From Buttiauxella noackiae ATCC 51607 (lineage in GTDB: Bacteria; Pseudomonadota; Gammaproteobacteria; Enterobacterales; Enterobacteriaceae): a stretch of DNA of 64,000 nt. Of this stretch, positions 36,346 to 44,585 are shown in pieces (the first letter of the stretch is position 1; every line of letters starts with the position of its first letter). A program made the translations under genes and the position numbers. The stretch is taken from contig NZ_LXEO01000064.1 of assembly GCF_001654865.1 (NCBI RefSeq), forward strand, positions 1-64,000, written 5' to 3'. The notes beneath the pieces are model-generated. The model was not told the origin of the DNA, ran no database searches, and worked only from the letters and a program-made list of their open reading frames with translations.

Positions 36346-37233
36346 ATGACACGACTTACCGCAAAAGACTTCCCTCCTGAATTACTCGAATACTTCGATT
36401 TTTATGTACACGGCAAAATCAGCAAACGTGAGTTTCTCGATATCGCGGGGAAATTTGTTGTGGGTGGCTTTTCGGCGGTGGCACTTGGTACATTGCTGAC
36501 GCCAAATTATGCCTTCGCGACGCAAGTTGAGTTCACCGACCCGGATATTATCGCTGAATACATTGAGTACCCAAGTCCACAAGGGCATGGGCAGGTGAGA
36601 GGCTACATGGTGCGCCCGGCAAAAGCCGTGGGAAAAGTACCGGGGGTGGTCGTGGTGCATGAAAATCGTGGGCTTAATCCCTACATTGAAGATGTGGCAC
36701 GCCGTGTTGCGAAAGCGGGTTTTATTGCATTAGCCCCTGATGGATTAAGTTCGGTTGGTGGCTACCCAGGCAATGACGAAAAAGGCCGCGAGCTACAATC
36801 CCAGGTTGATCCGACCAAACTGATGAATGATTTCTTTGCCGCGATTGAGTTTTTGTTGCATCACGATGCAGTGACAGGAAAAGTCGGTATCACCGGTTTT
36901 TGTTACGGCGGAGGCGTCGCCAATGCCGCAGCGGTCGCTTACCCGGAATTAGCTGCCGCCGTACCGTTCTATGGTCGCCAGCCAAAAACTGAAGATGTAC
37001 CGCGTATCAAAGCACCTTTATTACTGCATTATGGTGAGCTCGACTCGCGAATCAATGAGGGATGGCCCGCGTATGAAGCGGCTCTGAAAGCGAATAATAA
37101 AGTCTATGAAGGCTACATCTATCCAGGCGTGAATCACGGTTTCCACAACGATTCGACTCCACGTTACGACAAGGCCGCGGCAGAGCTTGCATGGACGAGA
37201 ACCATTGAGTGGTTCCGCAAATACCTGGTTTAA
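36346..37233 (+). CDS. yghX: YghX-type dienelactone hydrolase family protein
   Basis: The protein is an alpha/beta hydrolase of the dienelactone-hydrolase family, the intact counterpart of E. coli YghX, which is a disrupted gene in K-12. The nucleophile Cys lies in GFCYGGG, the Asp in ELDSRINEG and the His in NHGFH. SKREFLDIAGKF near residue 20, followed by a hydrophobic stretch ending NYAFA, resembles a twin-arginine signal with KR in place of RR. I chose the ATG at 36346 because MTRLTAKDFPPELLEY matches the family start; 36331 is an alternative, and the open frame to 36244 is REP sequence. It is 295 residues. Confidence 0.88.
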   Translation: MTRLTAKDFPPELLEYFDFYVHGKISKREFLDIAGKFVVGGFSAVALGTLLTPNYAFATQVEFTDPDIIAEYIEYPSPQGHGQVRGYMVRPAKAVGKVPGVVVVHENRGLNPYIEDVARRVAKAGFIALAPDGLSSVGGYPGNDEKGRELQSQVDPTKLMNDFFAAIEFLLHHDAVTGKVGITGFCYGGGVANAAAVAYPELAAAVPFYGRQPKTEDVPRIKAPLLLHYGELDSRINEGWPAYEAALKANNKVYEGYIYPGVNHGFHNDSTPRYDKAAAELAWTRTIEWFRKYLV

Positions 37234-38204
37234 GACTGAATAATAATCCTGGCGCCTAACGCGATGCCATTTTTGCCGGTGCGTTTAATCAAGTACATCG
37301 ACTCATCGGCTCGAATCAGCGCATTATTAAAAGTGTCATCCGCCCAGGATTCATTCACCCCAATAGATGCACCTACTTTGGCGGAACCGTTATCTAATTC
37401 GAACGGGGTGATGGCTGCATCCAGACAGCATCTGGCGATGTGGTTTATCTCAGGATGTTCCAGCGACCAGGGCAATAACAGAATAAATTCATCTCCCCCA
37501 ATGCGGCCAATGGTGACCTCTGGCGGGCAGGATTCGTGCAGGCGTTGACTGAGTTGCAACAGTACTTCATCACCGCTGCGATGGCCCAGCGTATCGTTAA
37601 CGTTTTTGAAGTCATCGAGATCGATAAAGGCTATCGAAAGTGGGCCCAGCTTTTTTAACAGCTCGAATTGCGACTGTAGGGCGTGGCGGTTGGCAAGGCC
37701 TGTGAGGGGGTCGTGATTGGCAAGTTTTGCCAGCTGCTGCTCGTACTGCTTTTCTTTGGTCATATCAATGTGGGTGCCGGTAACTTTCAGCGGTTTCCCG
37801 TCATCGCTCCATTCGGTCACACGGCCCCGGTCGAGCACCCAGGTGATGGTGCCATTTTTCGCCTGCATTCGATGCAGTGCTTCATAAAATGGGGCTTTAC
37901 CTTCAAGGTGGTTATAAAACGCGGACAGCACCATCTCTTTATCATCAGGATGCAGGTGCTCACGCCACACATCAAAATGAGCGCTAAGTTCTTTGGGCTG
38001 AAAGCCCAGCATGGAACCCCAGCGACGGTTGAAAATAACCAACTTGCCGCTTGGCACATCGAGTTGCCATAAACATAAGCCTGTCCCGTCCAGTGCTGCA
38101 CTGAGCTTATTGCGAGAGTCGTGTGCAATTCTTTTGAGTCGGGCATTGTGCTTTTTGAGGTTCTGAATCTGCTGCCTGAGTATCTCTTCTGACATTGACC
38201 ACAA
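37230..38204 (-). CDS. PAS-GGDEF diguanylate cyclase
   Basis: The 324-residue cytoplasmic protein has a PAS domain (residues about 30-150, ending in the PAC-like GTHIDMTKEKQYE) followed by a GGDEF domain with the active motif GRIGGDEF. It should make cyclic di-GMP. There is no RxxD inhibitory site at the usual position five residues before GGDEF, so product inhibition may be absent. There are no membrane helices, so the signal is probably internal. The start is either 38204 or the ATG at 38195. Its 3' end overlaps yghX by four bases on the other strand. Confidence 0.88.
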   Translation of the reverse strand: MWSMSEEILRQQIQNLKKHNARLKRIAHDSRNKLSAALDGTGLCLWQLDVPSGKLVIFNRRWGSMLGFQPKELSAHFDVWREHLHPDDKEMVLSAFYNHLEGKAPFYEALHRMQAKNGTITWVLDRGRVTEWSDDGKPLKVTGTHIDMTKEKQYEQQLAKLANHDPLTGLANRHALQSQFELLKKLGPLSIAFIDLDDFKNVNDTLGHRSGDEVLLQLSQRLHESCPPEVTIGRIGGDEFILLLPWSLEHPEINHIARCCLDAAITPFELDNGSAKVGASIGVNESWADDTFNNALIRADESMYLIKRTGKNGIALGARIIIQS

Positions 38205-38273
38205 TTATGAGCAAATAATATCCATTCTTAACAGCTATTAATTACTTGTAAATATGGCGATGAAAAAATCGTG

Positions 38274-39185
38274 CTAATTCCACAGACGTTTTGGTGTTGT
38301 GGCCATTTTTTCTCTCTCTACAGGAATGACGGATAGCAACACGCCGCATAACATTCCCGCGAGCAGAATCCACGATGTATGAGAAAACACGCTGCCCATC
38401 ACTACACATTCCAGGATCACCGCGATAACGGGAAAACAGATAAATACCAAAGAGGTATTAAAAGTCGAAATGCGTTTTTGCAGCGAGAAATAACACAAGA
38501 TGCCGAATACGCTAGCCACGACGCCCAGGTAAATAATCGAAGAAAAAGACAACCAGGTGATGTTTTCAATTTCCGGCTTTTCCACTACTGCGCCAGTTAA
38601 TGTGAGTAGTAAGCCCGCAGCCAGGCAAGGCAGGGCGTTAAACGTGAAAAGCGAAACCTGGCAACTGCGCTTTTTGCATTGCACATACATAAAAGCATGC
38701 ATGGCGACGGCAGCCACGACAGCAAAAGCGCCTTTCCAGTTATTACTCAGGCTGTTTCTGGACTCTTCCTGCAAGAGACAAAACAGGGACAGCATTGCCA
38801 GCATTGCCCCCATGAGCTGCAACAGGCTGGTGGGGGCATTGAGTACCACAATAGAAATCAGAAGCACGGCGACGGGCATTCCGGCGAAGATTATCGCGGC
38901 CGTGCTGGCATTAACGTACTGCTCACCGTAAATCACCAGCGTAAAGGGCAGGCAGAAACAAAACAGGAACACGCAGAACTGGAAAAAACGGTGCCCAGGA
39001 GGAAATAACAGTGATGAGCGCGTAACGTGCAACAGCCATAGCAAAAGAGGTGCTGCACTTAAGAAGCGCAGCCCGGTGGCAAATATTGGTGGCATGCTGA
39101 CCAACGCAAATTTCATCGCAAGCCAGGTTGTTCCCCAGGTCAGAATAACGATGGCGAAAAGAATAAACATTTTTGTTTTCTGCAT
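38274..39185 (-). CDS. EamA/DMT-family transporter
   Basis: The 303-residue protein has ten predicted membrane helices and the EamA motif ILTWGTTWLAMKF in helix 1. It is a second drug/metabolite transporter, unrelated in detail to the one at 35269. AGGGAG precedes the ATG at 39185. It lies 26 bases after the YiaV-type gene on the same strand, so these minus-strand genes (40697 to 38274) may form one operon. Substrate unknown. Confidence 0.85.
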   Translation of the reverse strand: MQKTKMFILFAIVILTWGTTWLAMKFALVSMPPIFATGLRFLSAAPLLLWLLHVTRSSLLFPPGHRFFQFCVFLFCFCLPFTLVIYGEQYVNASTAAIIFAGMPVAVLLISIVVLNAPTSLLQLMGAMLAMLSLFCLLQEESRNSLSNNWKGAFAVVAAVAMHAFMYVQCKKRSCQVSLFTFNALPCLAAGLLLTLTGAVVEKPEIENITWLSFSSIIYLGVVASVFGILCYFSLQKRISTFNTSLVFICFPVIAVILECVVMGSVFSHTSWILLAGMLCGVLLSVIPVEREKMATTPKRLWN

Positions 39186-39211
39186 GGGGCGGCTCCCTTT
39201 TTCACCTTAAA

Positions 39212-40351
39212 TTAATGATCAATATAGAGATAGTGCATCCAGCTGGTCATGCGCAGCAGGATTTTGCGAATAATAGAAACGTGCTCGAAATAACCGGAAT
39301 AGACGGCGACCTGGCCCATGGTTCCTGCGGGTAATCTCTCCACGTCTGCAACGTTATTCAGTTCAATTTCGGCATAGATTCCGTCGAGTTTTGGGTCAAG
39401 GCTCAAGCCCTGCAAATGGCCCTGGGCCTGATAGCTGCTGTTAGCAATCGCAGGGAGGATCTGCTTCACTTTCCCTTTCACCACGCTGCCAGGAAGGCCG
39501 TTAAACACCACTTCGGCCTGGTCTCCAGCGGTTAAACGCAGCGCGGAGTTTTGGCGGAATACGGCATAAACACTGGTTTTTTGATCCGGAACGAACACCA
39601 TCACCGGGCGCAGCGGCAACGGGCGCACGAACATACCGGGTTTCAGGAAGAGCTGTGTCGCGTAGCCATCGCTGGGTGCGCGAACCACGGTTTTTGCAAG
39701 GAAGTATTCTGCTTCTTTGAGGTTTGCTTTCAGCCGGTAAACTGTGGCGTTCTCACCGTTTATCATGGCATCAAGCTGTGCCGCTGTTTGATCTCTCTTT
39801 GATAGGGAAGAGCGCCACTGTGCTTGTGCGGCCAGATATGTCTGCTGTGCGCGAACCACTTCTTGATCTGTAAACGGGCTTTTTAGTTTGTCCCGGCTGC
39901 CGTTGCGGTAACGGTCGGCATCTTTTAAGGCTAAATCGCGCTCTGCTTTTGCCTGCGCGATATCGGCGTTTTCGGAAGCAAGGCGTGCTTTGAGCATTTC
40001 TACATTTTGCTGAGCGCTTTCTATCTCACCTTTTATTGATTCGACTTTGGCTTCATAGGCAGTTGGGTCAACCCGAAACAGGAAATCCCCTTTTTTCAGC
40101 TTTTTATTGGCATTAGGGGTAACTTCTATCACGACGCCCTGGATTTCAGGGATGATGGGTAACGTAACGGTAACCATCTGGGCTCGTTCGGTATAGGGAT
40201 GGTTATAATTCATTAATAATAACAACGAGCCAATAAGAATAATGCCACCCAACACAGCGGTAGGCACACTCCATTTATTTAACGGAATTTTGAAGAATTT
40301 AAATATACCAAAGCAAATTGCGGTATATGTAAGAATAAGTAATAAATCCAC
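39212..40351 (-). CDS. YiaV/YibH-type HlyD-family membrane fusion protein
   Basis: The 379-residue protein has an N-terminal membrane anchor (two hydrophobic stretches in residues 1-50), then a lipoyl-like half-motif, a long coiled coil (about 95-215) and a barrel domain. This is the plan of membrane fusion proteins. The end, KILLRMTSWMHYLYIDH, is almost identical to E. coli YiaV, and the pairing with a YiaW-like gene supports this identity. It should span the periplasm in an efflux complex, but no pump is encoded alongside. Confidence 0.9.
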   Translation of the reverse strand: MDLLLILTYTAICFGIFKFFKIPLNKWSVPTAVLGGIILIGSLLLLMNYNHPYTERAQMVTVTLPIIPEIQGVVIEVTPNANKKLKKGDFLFRVDPTAYEAKVESIKGEIESAQQNVEMLKARLASENADIAQAKAERDLALKDADRYRNGSRDKLKSPFTDQEVVRAQQTYLAAQAQWRSSLSKRDQTAAQLDAMINGENATVYRLKANLKEAEYFLAKTVVRAPSDGYATQLFLKPGMFVRPLPLRPVMVFVPDQKTSVYAVFRQNSALRLTAGDQAEVVFNGLPGSVVKGKVKQILPAIANSSYQAQGHLQGLSLDPKLDGIYAEIELNNVADVERLPAGTMGQVAVYSGYFEHVSIIRKILLRMTSWMHYLYIDH

Positions 40352-40367
40352 AATGAATCCTGCTCAA

Positions 40368-40697
40368 TTATTCAGTTACTGATGACTTGCTTTGGTTTTT
40401 CTCATTCTGGGATTCCAGCCGGAGTAACCTTTCACGTAACATTTCTATTTCATTATTTTTGACGGCAAATCCCCAGCCTCTGTCTTCACGATATAACATC
40501 GCCCAGATCCACAGGAATGGCCATAAAACATGCAAAGTAAAGAGACTTACCCATCCAGCTGCATGAATAGCATCCTGATGGGGATGGTTACGATGTACTG
40601 CTATTTCATAGGGGATATCGTGTACAACAATAACACCATAAAAGAGCGTCAATGCCACGAAAATAAGTGCGCCTAAGGCAAAGTAATCGAGAAACAT
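40368..40697 (-). CDS. YiaW-type DUF3302 inner-membrane protein
   Basis: The 109-residue protein has two membrane helices and the conserved segment AGWVSLFTLHVLWPFLWIWA, which identifies the DUF3302 family (YiaW, YibI). It lies 16 bases upstream of the YiaV-type gene, as in E. coli, where the pair is of unknown function. The C-terminal third is a charged helix. Confidence 0.9.
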   Translation of the reverse strand: MFLDYFALGALIFVALTLFYGVIVVHDIPYEIAVHRNHPHQDAIHAAGWVSLFTLHVLWPFLWIWAMLYREDRGWGFAVKNNEIEMLRERLLRLESQNEKNQSKSSVTE

Positions 40698-41144
40698 AGA
40701 TGGGTTCCCCCCGTGATGAAATGTCCGGAGACACTAAAGATAAGGCGTGTATCGCTCCACTTTTATTTTGTTTAAAAATAAACCGAGGGTAAATATTCAA
40801 TTGCACAAAGTAGATAATAGTGTGCAAGAGGAAAACTCAAAAATTACAATTCTTTGCATCCTGGAAATAGTTGTAAGAATGTTGCTGAATATTGTTTTAG
40901 TTTTAATAAACACGGTTGTATCTATAAGCCAAACACAGCAATGTACTGCACCCAGCGAGATCTTTGGCGTGGTATACCTATCATATTTCAAGTTGCAGGG
41001 GTGTTGGCTGCATACGCAAACCCCAGTCACTTACTCAAGTAAGCTCCTGGCATTAGCTCAATTGCCGCCTGGCCGCAACTCGAATTATTTTGGGTATATA
41101 CTTCAAGGAACCTGTGCATACCGTGAGTAATTTCAGGAAAAATA
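40698..41144. other. Divergent promoter region with palindromic element
   Basis: Between the YiaW-type gene and the IprA-like regulator, 40698-40970 is AT-rich without a credible gene. The rest is the 126-bp element at 40973-41098, then a ribosome site (AGGAAAAATA) for the regulator. The promoters for both directions must be here. Confidence 0.5.
40973..41098. repeat. 126-bp palindromic element, copy upstream of iprA-like gene
   Basis: This copy starts TATACCTATCATATTTCAAG and ends with the inverse of TATACCCAAAATAATTCGAG, so it is inverted relative to the copy at 17241. Shared interior blocks are GTGTTGGCTGC, CCCAGTCAC, GTAAGCTCCTGG and TTGCCGCC. It ends 46 bases before the start codon of the downstream gene, the same distance as the copy before crfC. 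Confidence 0.8.
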
Positions 41145-41774
41145 ATGACTATCTCTCCTCCAACCCGCCCGGAATCCGCTATCCAGCGTCTGATTGCCGT
41201 CCTCGAACCCCACGGAACACCGATGGAGGTGATCCCCCGTAAACGAATAAATTGGGAATATAAAGAGATTCCGCAATTTTATGTCTTCAAACAAGGTGAG
41301 ATTTCTGTCTTACGAGCGACTGACGGTTTGGTTATCGCCACCGTTTCTGGACAGAATCTGTTTGGTATTGCAGAAAGTATCCAGCCATTGCGTAGCCATA
41401 TTTTGCGTGTAGAAACTGAATGTACCATGCTGCGCCTTGATGCAAGCCTTGCTCATGAAATAATTACTCAGGAAGGGATGTGGAAGGATGTTTCGGTGAT
41501 ACTCTCCTATTACACCAGCCATCTTTTCTATCGTGATTCTTTAGTGGTGCAGCAACGCACCTATTCCATCATTCGTGGACATCTTATTGAGATGAGTCGC
41601 CTACCCGAAGATTCACGATTAAGAACATCTGTTCTTGATTACATTCAGGAAAGGACTCATTTATCGCGCAGCAGTATTTTGAATGTGATGTTTGCACTAA
41701 AAAATGGTGGGTACATCGACATTAAGCGAGGCGGATATTTACTGGAAGTCATCAACTTGCCGGAGAAATTCTGA
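41145..41774 (+). CDS. IprA/YaiV-like winged-helix regulator
   Basis: The 209-residue protein has a cyclic-nucleotide-binding-like N-terminal barrel (residues about 25-120) and a C-terminal winged helix (about 150-205, with TSVLDYIQERTHLSRSSILNVMFALKNGGYI). The layout and the ending INLPEKF match the IprA/YaiV group, which modulates oxidative-stress resistance in Salmonella. It lacks a recognisable cAMP-binding cassette. AGGAAAAATA provides the ribosome site. Confidence 0.8.
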   Translation: MTISPPTRPESAIQRLIAVLEPHGTPMEVIPRKRINWEYKEIPQFYVFKQGEISVLRATDGLVIATVSGQNLFGIAESIQPLRSHILRVETECTMLRLDASLAHEIITQEGMWKDVSVILSYYTSHLFYRDSLVVQQRTYSIIRGHLIEMSRLPEDSRLRTSVLDYIQERTHLSRSSILNVMFALKNGGYIDIKRGGYLLEVINLPEKF

Positions 41775-41952
41775 GGCAAGTTAACATTCTGACTATTAAT
41801 GAAAAGCATTGGCGAAATGATTTTCGCCCAATATTCTTTAATTTAAAATTAAACAAAAATCAAATTCCCTCATCCTGGGAGTCTGAATACCATCCATCCC
41901 TGAAATATCAAAACCATAGAGTTATCTCTCTGCAGTGATTTCAAGGATTATG

Positions 41953-42495
41953 ATGAAAAAGACTCTTATTGCATTAATCGTTTTTAACACCTTTGCAGTA
42001 ACCAATGCCAATGCGGTGGCATTTCACGGTGAGGCTGGTGCCGATTGGACTAATCTTGGGATGAGTTTTGGTGCAAACGAGCCGGGTTTTACCTTTAATG
42101 GTAACTGGGCGCACAGCGATAATGATGGTGATATTGCCAGCCTGGGAATGGGCTGGAATATACCACTTGGCTCAGTTTTGGTGACATTGGGCGGGAAAAC
42201 ACTCTACCTCAATCCGAGTGATGGTGATGAAGGTTATGCTGTAGCCGTTGGCGGTGGTGCGCAACTTCCACTAGGTGATCATTTTAGTCTGTTTGGTGAC
42301 GCCTATTATTCGCCTGATTCGCTCTCCAGTGGGGTTGAGCAGTATGGGGAAGCTAATGCAGGCATTCGCTGGAAAGTTAACCCAACTCTGTCAGTTGAAG
42401 GTGGGTATCGCTATGTAGGTATGCAGGGGAAAGATGGTCATAGCGATAATACCTTAGCCGATGGGGGCTATGCCGCGGTTAATTTCAACTTCTGA
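41953..42495 (+). CDS. YfaZ-family outer-membrane beta-barrel
   Basis: The precursor (181 residues) has a signal peptide ending NANA and a barrel rich in alternating Gly and aromatic residues. The line GNWAHSDNDGDIASLGMGWNIPLG and the ending GGYRYVG...GGYAAVNFNF with terminal Phe fit the YfaZ family, small porin-like outer-membrane proteins of unknown substrate. AAGGA precedes ATGATG; the second ATG (41953) has proper spacing. Confidence 0.85.
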   Translation: MKKTLIALIVFNTFAVTNANAVAFHGEAGADWTNLGMSFGANEPGFTFNGNWAHSDNDGDIASLGMGWNIPLGSVLVTLGGKTLYLNPSDGDEGYAVAVGGGAQLPLGDHFSLFGDAYYSPDSLSSGVEQYGEANAGIRWKVNPTLSVEGGYRYVGMQGKDGHSDNTLADGGYAAVNFNF

Positions 42496-42649
42496 TCAAT
42501 TTATTTTTATATGCGAAGACAATTGCCCAATAACAAAGCGCGCATTAAAATTATTTTGTTGATGCATCAAGTCTCATTGATATTATCAATCCCGAGTGAT
42601 TAGATTTTTTTAATGTTGTTTGCGCACTTTATTGTGCCAATACAATGTG

Positions 42650-42677
42650 CCCGCCTGTCCGGCGGGTATTTTTTTAT
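42650..42677 (+). terminator. Rho-independent terminator downstream of YfaZ gene
   Basis: CCCGCC and GGCGGG enclose TGTCC and are followed by TATTTTTTTA. It lies about 155 bases after the YfaZ stop. The intervening sequence contains no gene. Confidence 0.8.
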
Positions 42678-42713
42678 CCATGCGGCAACATTTATTTTTA
42701 AATGAAAAGATAA

Positions 42714-42742
42714 TTGAGCGCTGAAGGAAACGGTTCTATTCT
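42714..42742 (+). promoter_or_regulatory. Sigma-70-like promoter for candidate small RNA
   Basis: TTGAGC at 42714-42719 and TATTCT at 42737-42742 are separated by exactly 17 bases, giving a start near 42749. Nothing protein-coding follows on this strand before the strong terminator at 42802-42830. Confidence 0.5.
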
Positions 42743-42748
42743 GTTGTT

Positions 42749-42832
42749 AGCCAATAAGGAAGTAGGCTATGTAAGTCATAATCAAATAGTCAGCGCTCGG
42801 CAGCCACACTATGGCAACATAGTGTGGCTTTT
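42749..42832 (+). ncRNA. Candidate small RNA (about 80 nt) with own promoter and terminator
   Basis: The stretch lies between a good promoter and an orphan Rho-independent terminator: AGCCACACTATG paired with CATAGTGTGGCT, loop GCAA, then TTTTTATT. The terminator reads on the plus strand, whereas the next gene is on the minus strand, so it belongs to no visible coding gene. Inside is AAGGA followed eight bases later by ATG and immediately TAA, a start-stop pair that could bind ribosomes. No match to a known sRNA comes to mind. Confidence 0.4.
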
Positions 42833-42834
42833 TA

Positions 42835-43218
42835 TTAGGTTTTGTATGGGGAATTAATGTTGCGAGCCGCAGTAAAATAACAGTAAAACAAAGCAATATC
42901 GATAATGATGTTACTTACTGAGAGATAAATTCCAGAAAGTAATAATATTACCTTGTGTGCGCTGAAGTAAATAACCATAAGCACTGCACCAATCTTGCTC
43001 TTGATAAAGATAAGATAGGTGAGTAGTGCAATAACTAAAAATTCAACAGGGGTTTGTAGGTATTTCAATTCAATATAATTACTGTATTCATTAAATATCA
43101 CCGTAAATATTGTGTACAGTAATGAAAACAATCCTGCCAGCCAACCTTGACGGTTCTGTTTTTCTTTGTGGTGTAGTTTTTCACTTGATTCAATCTGGAC
43201 ATTTTGGTTTTTTTTCAT
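42835..43218 (-). CDS. Hypothetical small membrane protein, 127 aa
   Basis: I do not recognise this protein. A charged N-terminal tail (residues 1-24) is followed by about four hydrophobic helices (GWLAGLFSLLYTIFTVIF, FLVIALLTYLIFI, VLMVIYFSAHKVILLLSGIYL, IIIDIALFYCYF). The gene is strongly AT-rich compared with its surroundings. Its ATG lies inside the end of the upstream 61-residue gene, so translation is likely coupled. It ends just beyond the candidate small-RNA terminator. Confidence 0.6.
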   Translation of the reverse strand: MKKNQNVQIESSEKLHHKEKQNRQGWLAGLFSLLYTIFTVIFNEYSNYIELKYLQTPVEFLVIALLTYLIFIKSKIGAVLMVIYFSAHKVILLLSGIYLSVSNIIIDIALFYCYFTAARNINSPYKT

Positions 43219-43375
43219 TAGGCCAGCGTGCAGTTGCGATATAAAAGTATACGAATAAATTGATTAGCGGAAGCAGTAATAAAAGTGAAACCCAGGGTTT
43301 AAGACCGGTACGCTTGACAATAATCCATTGCAAAAATACGAATAAGAACAAGGTTAAAACTTGTGTGATGAGCAT
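43190..43375 (-). CDS. Hypothetical small membrane protein, 61 aa
   Basis: This unrecognised product has two hydrophobic helices (VLTLFLFVFLQWIIV and PWVSLLLLLPLINLFVYFYIA) and a short Lys/Pro-rich tail. It overlaps the downstream 127-residue gene by 29 bases in another frame. Both genes are AT-rich and probably form a two-gene unit of membrane proteins. Confidence 0.5.
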   Translation of the reverse strand: MLITQVLTLFLFVFLQWIIVKRTGLKPWVSLLLLLPLINLFVYFYIATARWPNEKKPKCPD

Positions 43376-43542
43376 TGGGGACTCCAGGCGATATATACCC
43401 TTTATTATAATAATAAACTTTTAAAGACAATTAATTGGTTTGTTTAAAAATAAATAATTAATGATTTCTAATGATGTTGTTACTGCGTTAATAATGTGGG
43501 TGTTCAGATGCTATTAATACACACTATGTTTAAGGGTATAGA

Positions 43543-43944
43543 ATGAAAAAAGTATTTAAAATTGCCACGTTGATGACGGTGCTGGCATTTTCAGGAATGG
43601 CTGTTGCATCTTCTGCTACAGAAACACTGCCGCAGGATTCGTTGGCGAAGCAATTAAATTTCTCACCTGAGCAAACGCAGAAGGTAAAAGCACTACGTGA
43701 AGATGCGCAAAAAGAGATCGGAAAAATTAATACCGATGCTTTAACACAAGATGCGATTGTTGATATGTTCCATTCTGGCGTCTGGGATGATAGCGCAGCG
43801 AAGAAACAACTTAATGCCATCGGTGATATTCAGAGTAAGGTGCGCTACCAGCGAGCAAAATACCTGTTTAATGTCAGCCAGGTGTTAACCATGGAACAAA
43901 AAAAGCAGTTACAGCAAATGCTAATTGAAAAGCAACTTTACTGA
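43543..43944 (+). CDS. Spy/CpxP-family (LTxxQ) periplasmic protein
   Basis: The 133-residue precursor has a signal peptide ending near AVAS. Its helical mature part carries LNFSPEQTQKVKALRED and LTMEQKKQLQQML, two versions of the LTxxQ motif that marks the Spy/CpxP chaperone family. The family works in the periplasm on envelope stress. AAGGG precedes the ATG. It stands alone between AT-rich sequence and a REP. Confidence 0.75.
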   Translation: MKKVFKIATLMTVLAFSGMAVASSATETLPQDSLAKQLNFSPEQTQKVKALREDAQKEIGKINTDALTQDAIVDMFHSGVWDDSAAKKQLNAIGDIQSKVRYQRAKYLFNVSQVLTMEQKKQLQQMLIEKQLY

Positions 43945-43960
43945 TTATTGAGTCAACGAG

Positions 43961-44034
43961 AGTCGGATGGCGCATCGCTTATCCGAACTACGGTAAGTCG
44001 TTGGCAGGTGGACTAGCGTAAGCGACATCCACTG
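43961..44034. repeat. Degenerate REP/BIME palindrome pair
   Basis: GTCGGATGGCGCATCGCTTA faces GGTGGACTAGCGTAAGCGAC between converging genes. The right unit has changes relative to the others. Confidence 0.7.
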
Positions 44035-44046
44035 ATTTTAGTTCGC

Positions 44047-44439
44047 TCAGGATGTTTTCTCTTTTATTGGTTTTAATGCTTTCCCAATCTGCACTAACCC
44101 ATCTTTGTTTTGATCTTTTAGATAAGTGTTGTTCAGCTCATTAAATTCTTCGAGGCGAGTCAGTGCCTGGAAAACATCATCAATACCATAGCGATTATCA
44201 AAAACATCTACACTTCTGAGGTTATCGACCCGTGCTGCTTTTATTTCTACAGTGAGGCGGGTAATCACTTCTTTATTCGAAGAGTGCAAAGTTTGTAATT
44301 CTTCCGGGGTGCTATTAAGTGCTTGGGACATTGTGTCGGGATGGAATTCGAGAGTATTTAGGGCTTCGACCGTCTCATCGCCTGGATTAGCACAGCCGGC
44401 AATAACGAAAGTGAATATAAATACGAATTTTTTTAACAC
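44047..44439 (-). CDS. Hypothetical lipoprotein
   Basis: From the GTG at 44439 (preceded by AAGGAAATACC) the product is 130 residues. It begins with KKFVFIFTFVIAGC, a short signal with the lipobox IAGC, and N-P-G-D follows the Cys. The mature part is helical and charged, without a family I can name. The open frame reaches back to 44493, but that start would bury the lipobox. It is alone on this strand. Confidence 0.7.
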   Translation of the reverse strand: MLKKFVFIFTFVIAGCANPGDETVEALNTLEFHPDTMSQALNSTPEELQTLHSSNKEVITRLTVEIKAARVDNLRSVDVFDNRYGIDDVFQALTRLEEFNELNNTYLKDQNKDGLVQIGKALKPIKEKTS

Positions 44440-44585
44440 GGTATTTCCTTGCAGTTTGCGTACTGAATAATTCAGACGGCAACTTACCTGCAACGGTTAG
44501 GCTTAAACCACCCATAGTTTGTTTAATTTTAAATTTTTACGCCCTGCATAGTGCAACTTGCAGGGCGTAGTCGAGTACAACGTAT

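Noticed and set aside
42700..42835. Terminator at 42802-42830 considered as belonging to the minus-strand 127-residue gene
   Set aside because: The U run follows the stem only on the plus strand. On the minus strand the stem is followed by GCCGAGCG.
43190..43218. A8 tract in the overlap of the two small membrane genes, considered as a programmed frameshift
   Set aside because: Passing from the first frame to the second needs a +1 shift, whereas an A-run of this kind favours -1. An internal ATG gives a simpler coupling.
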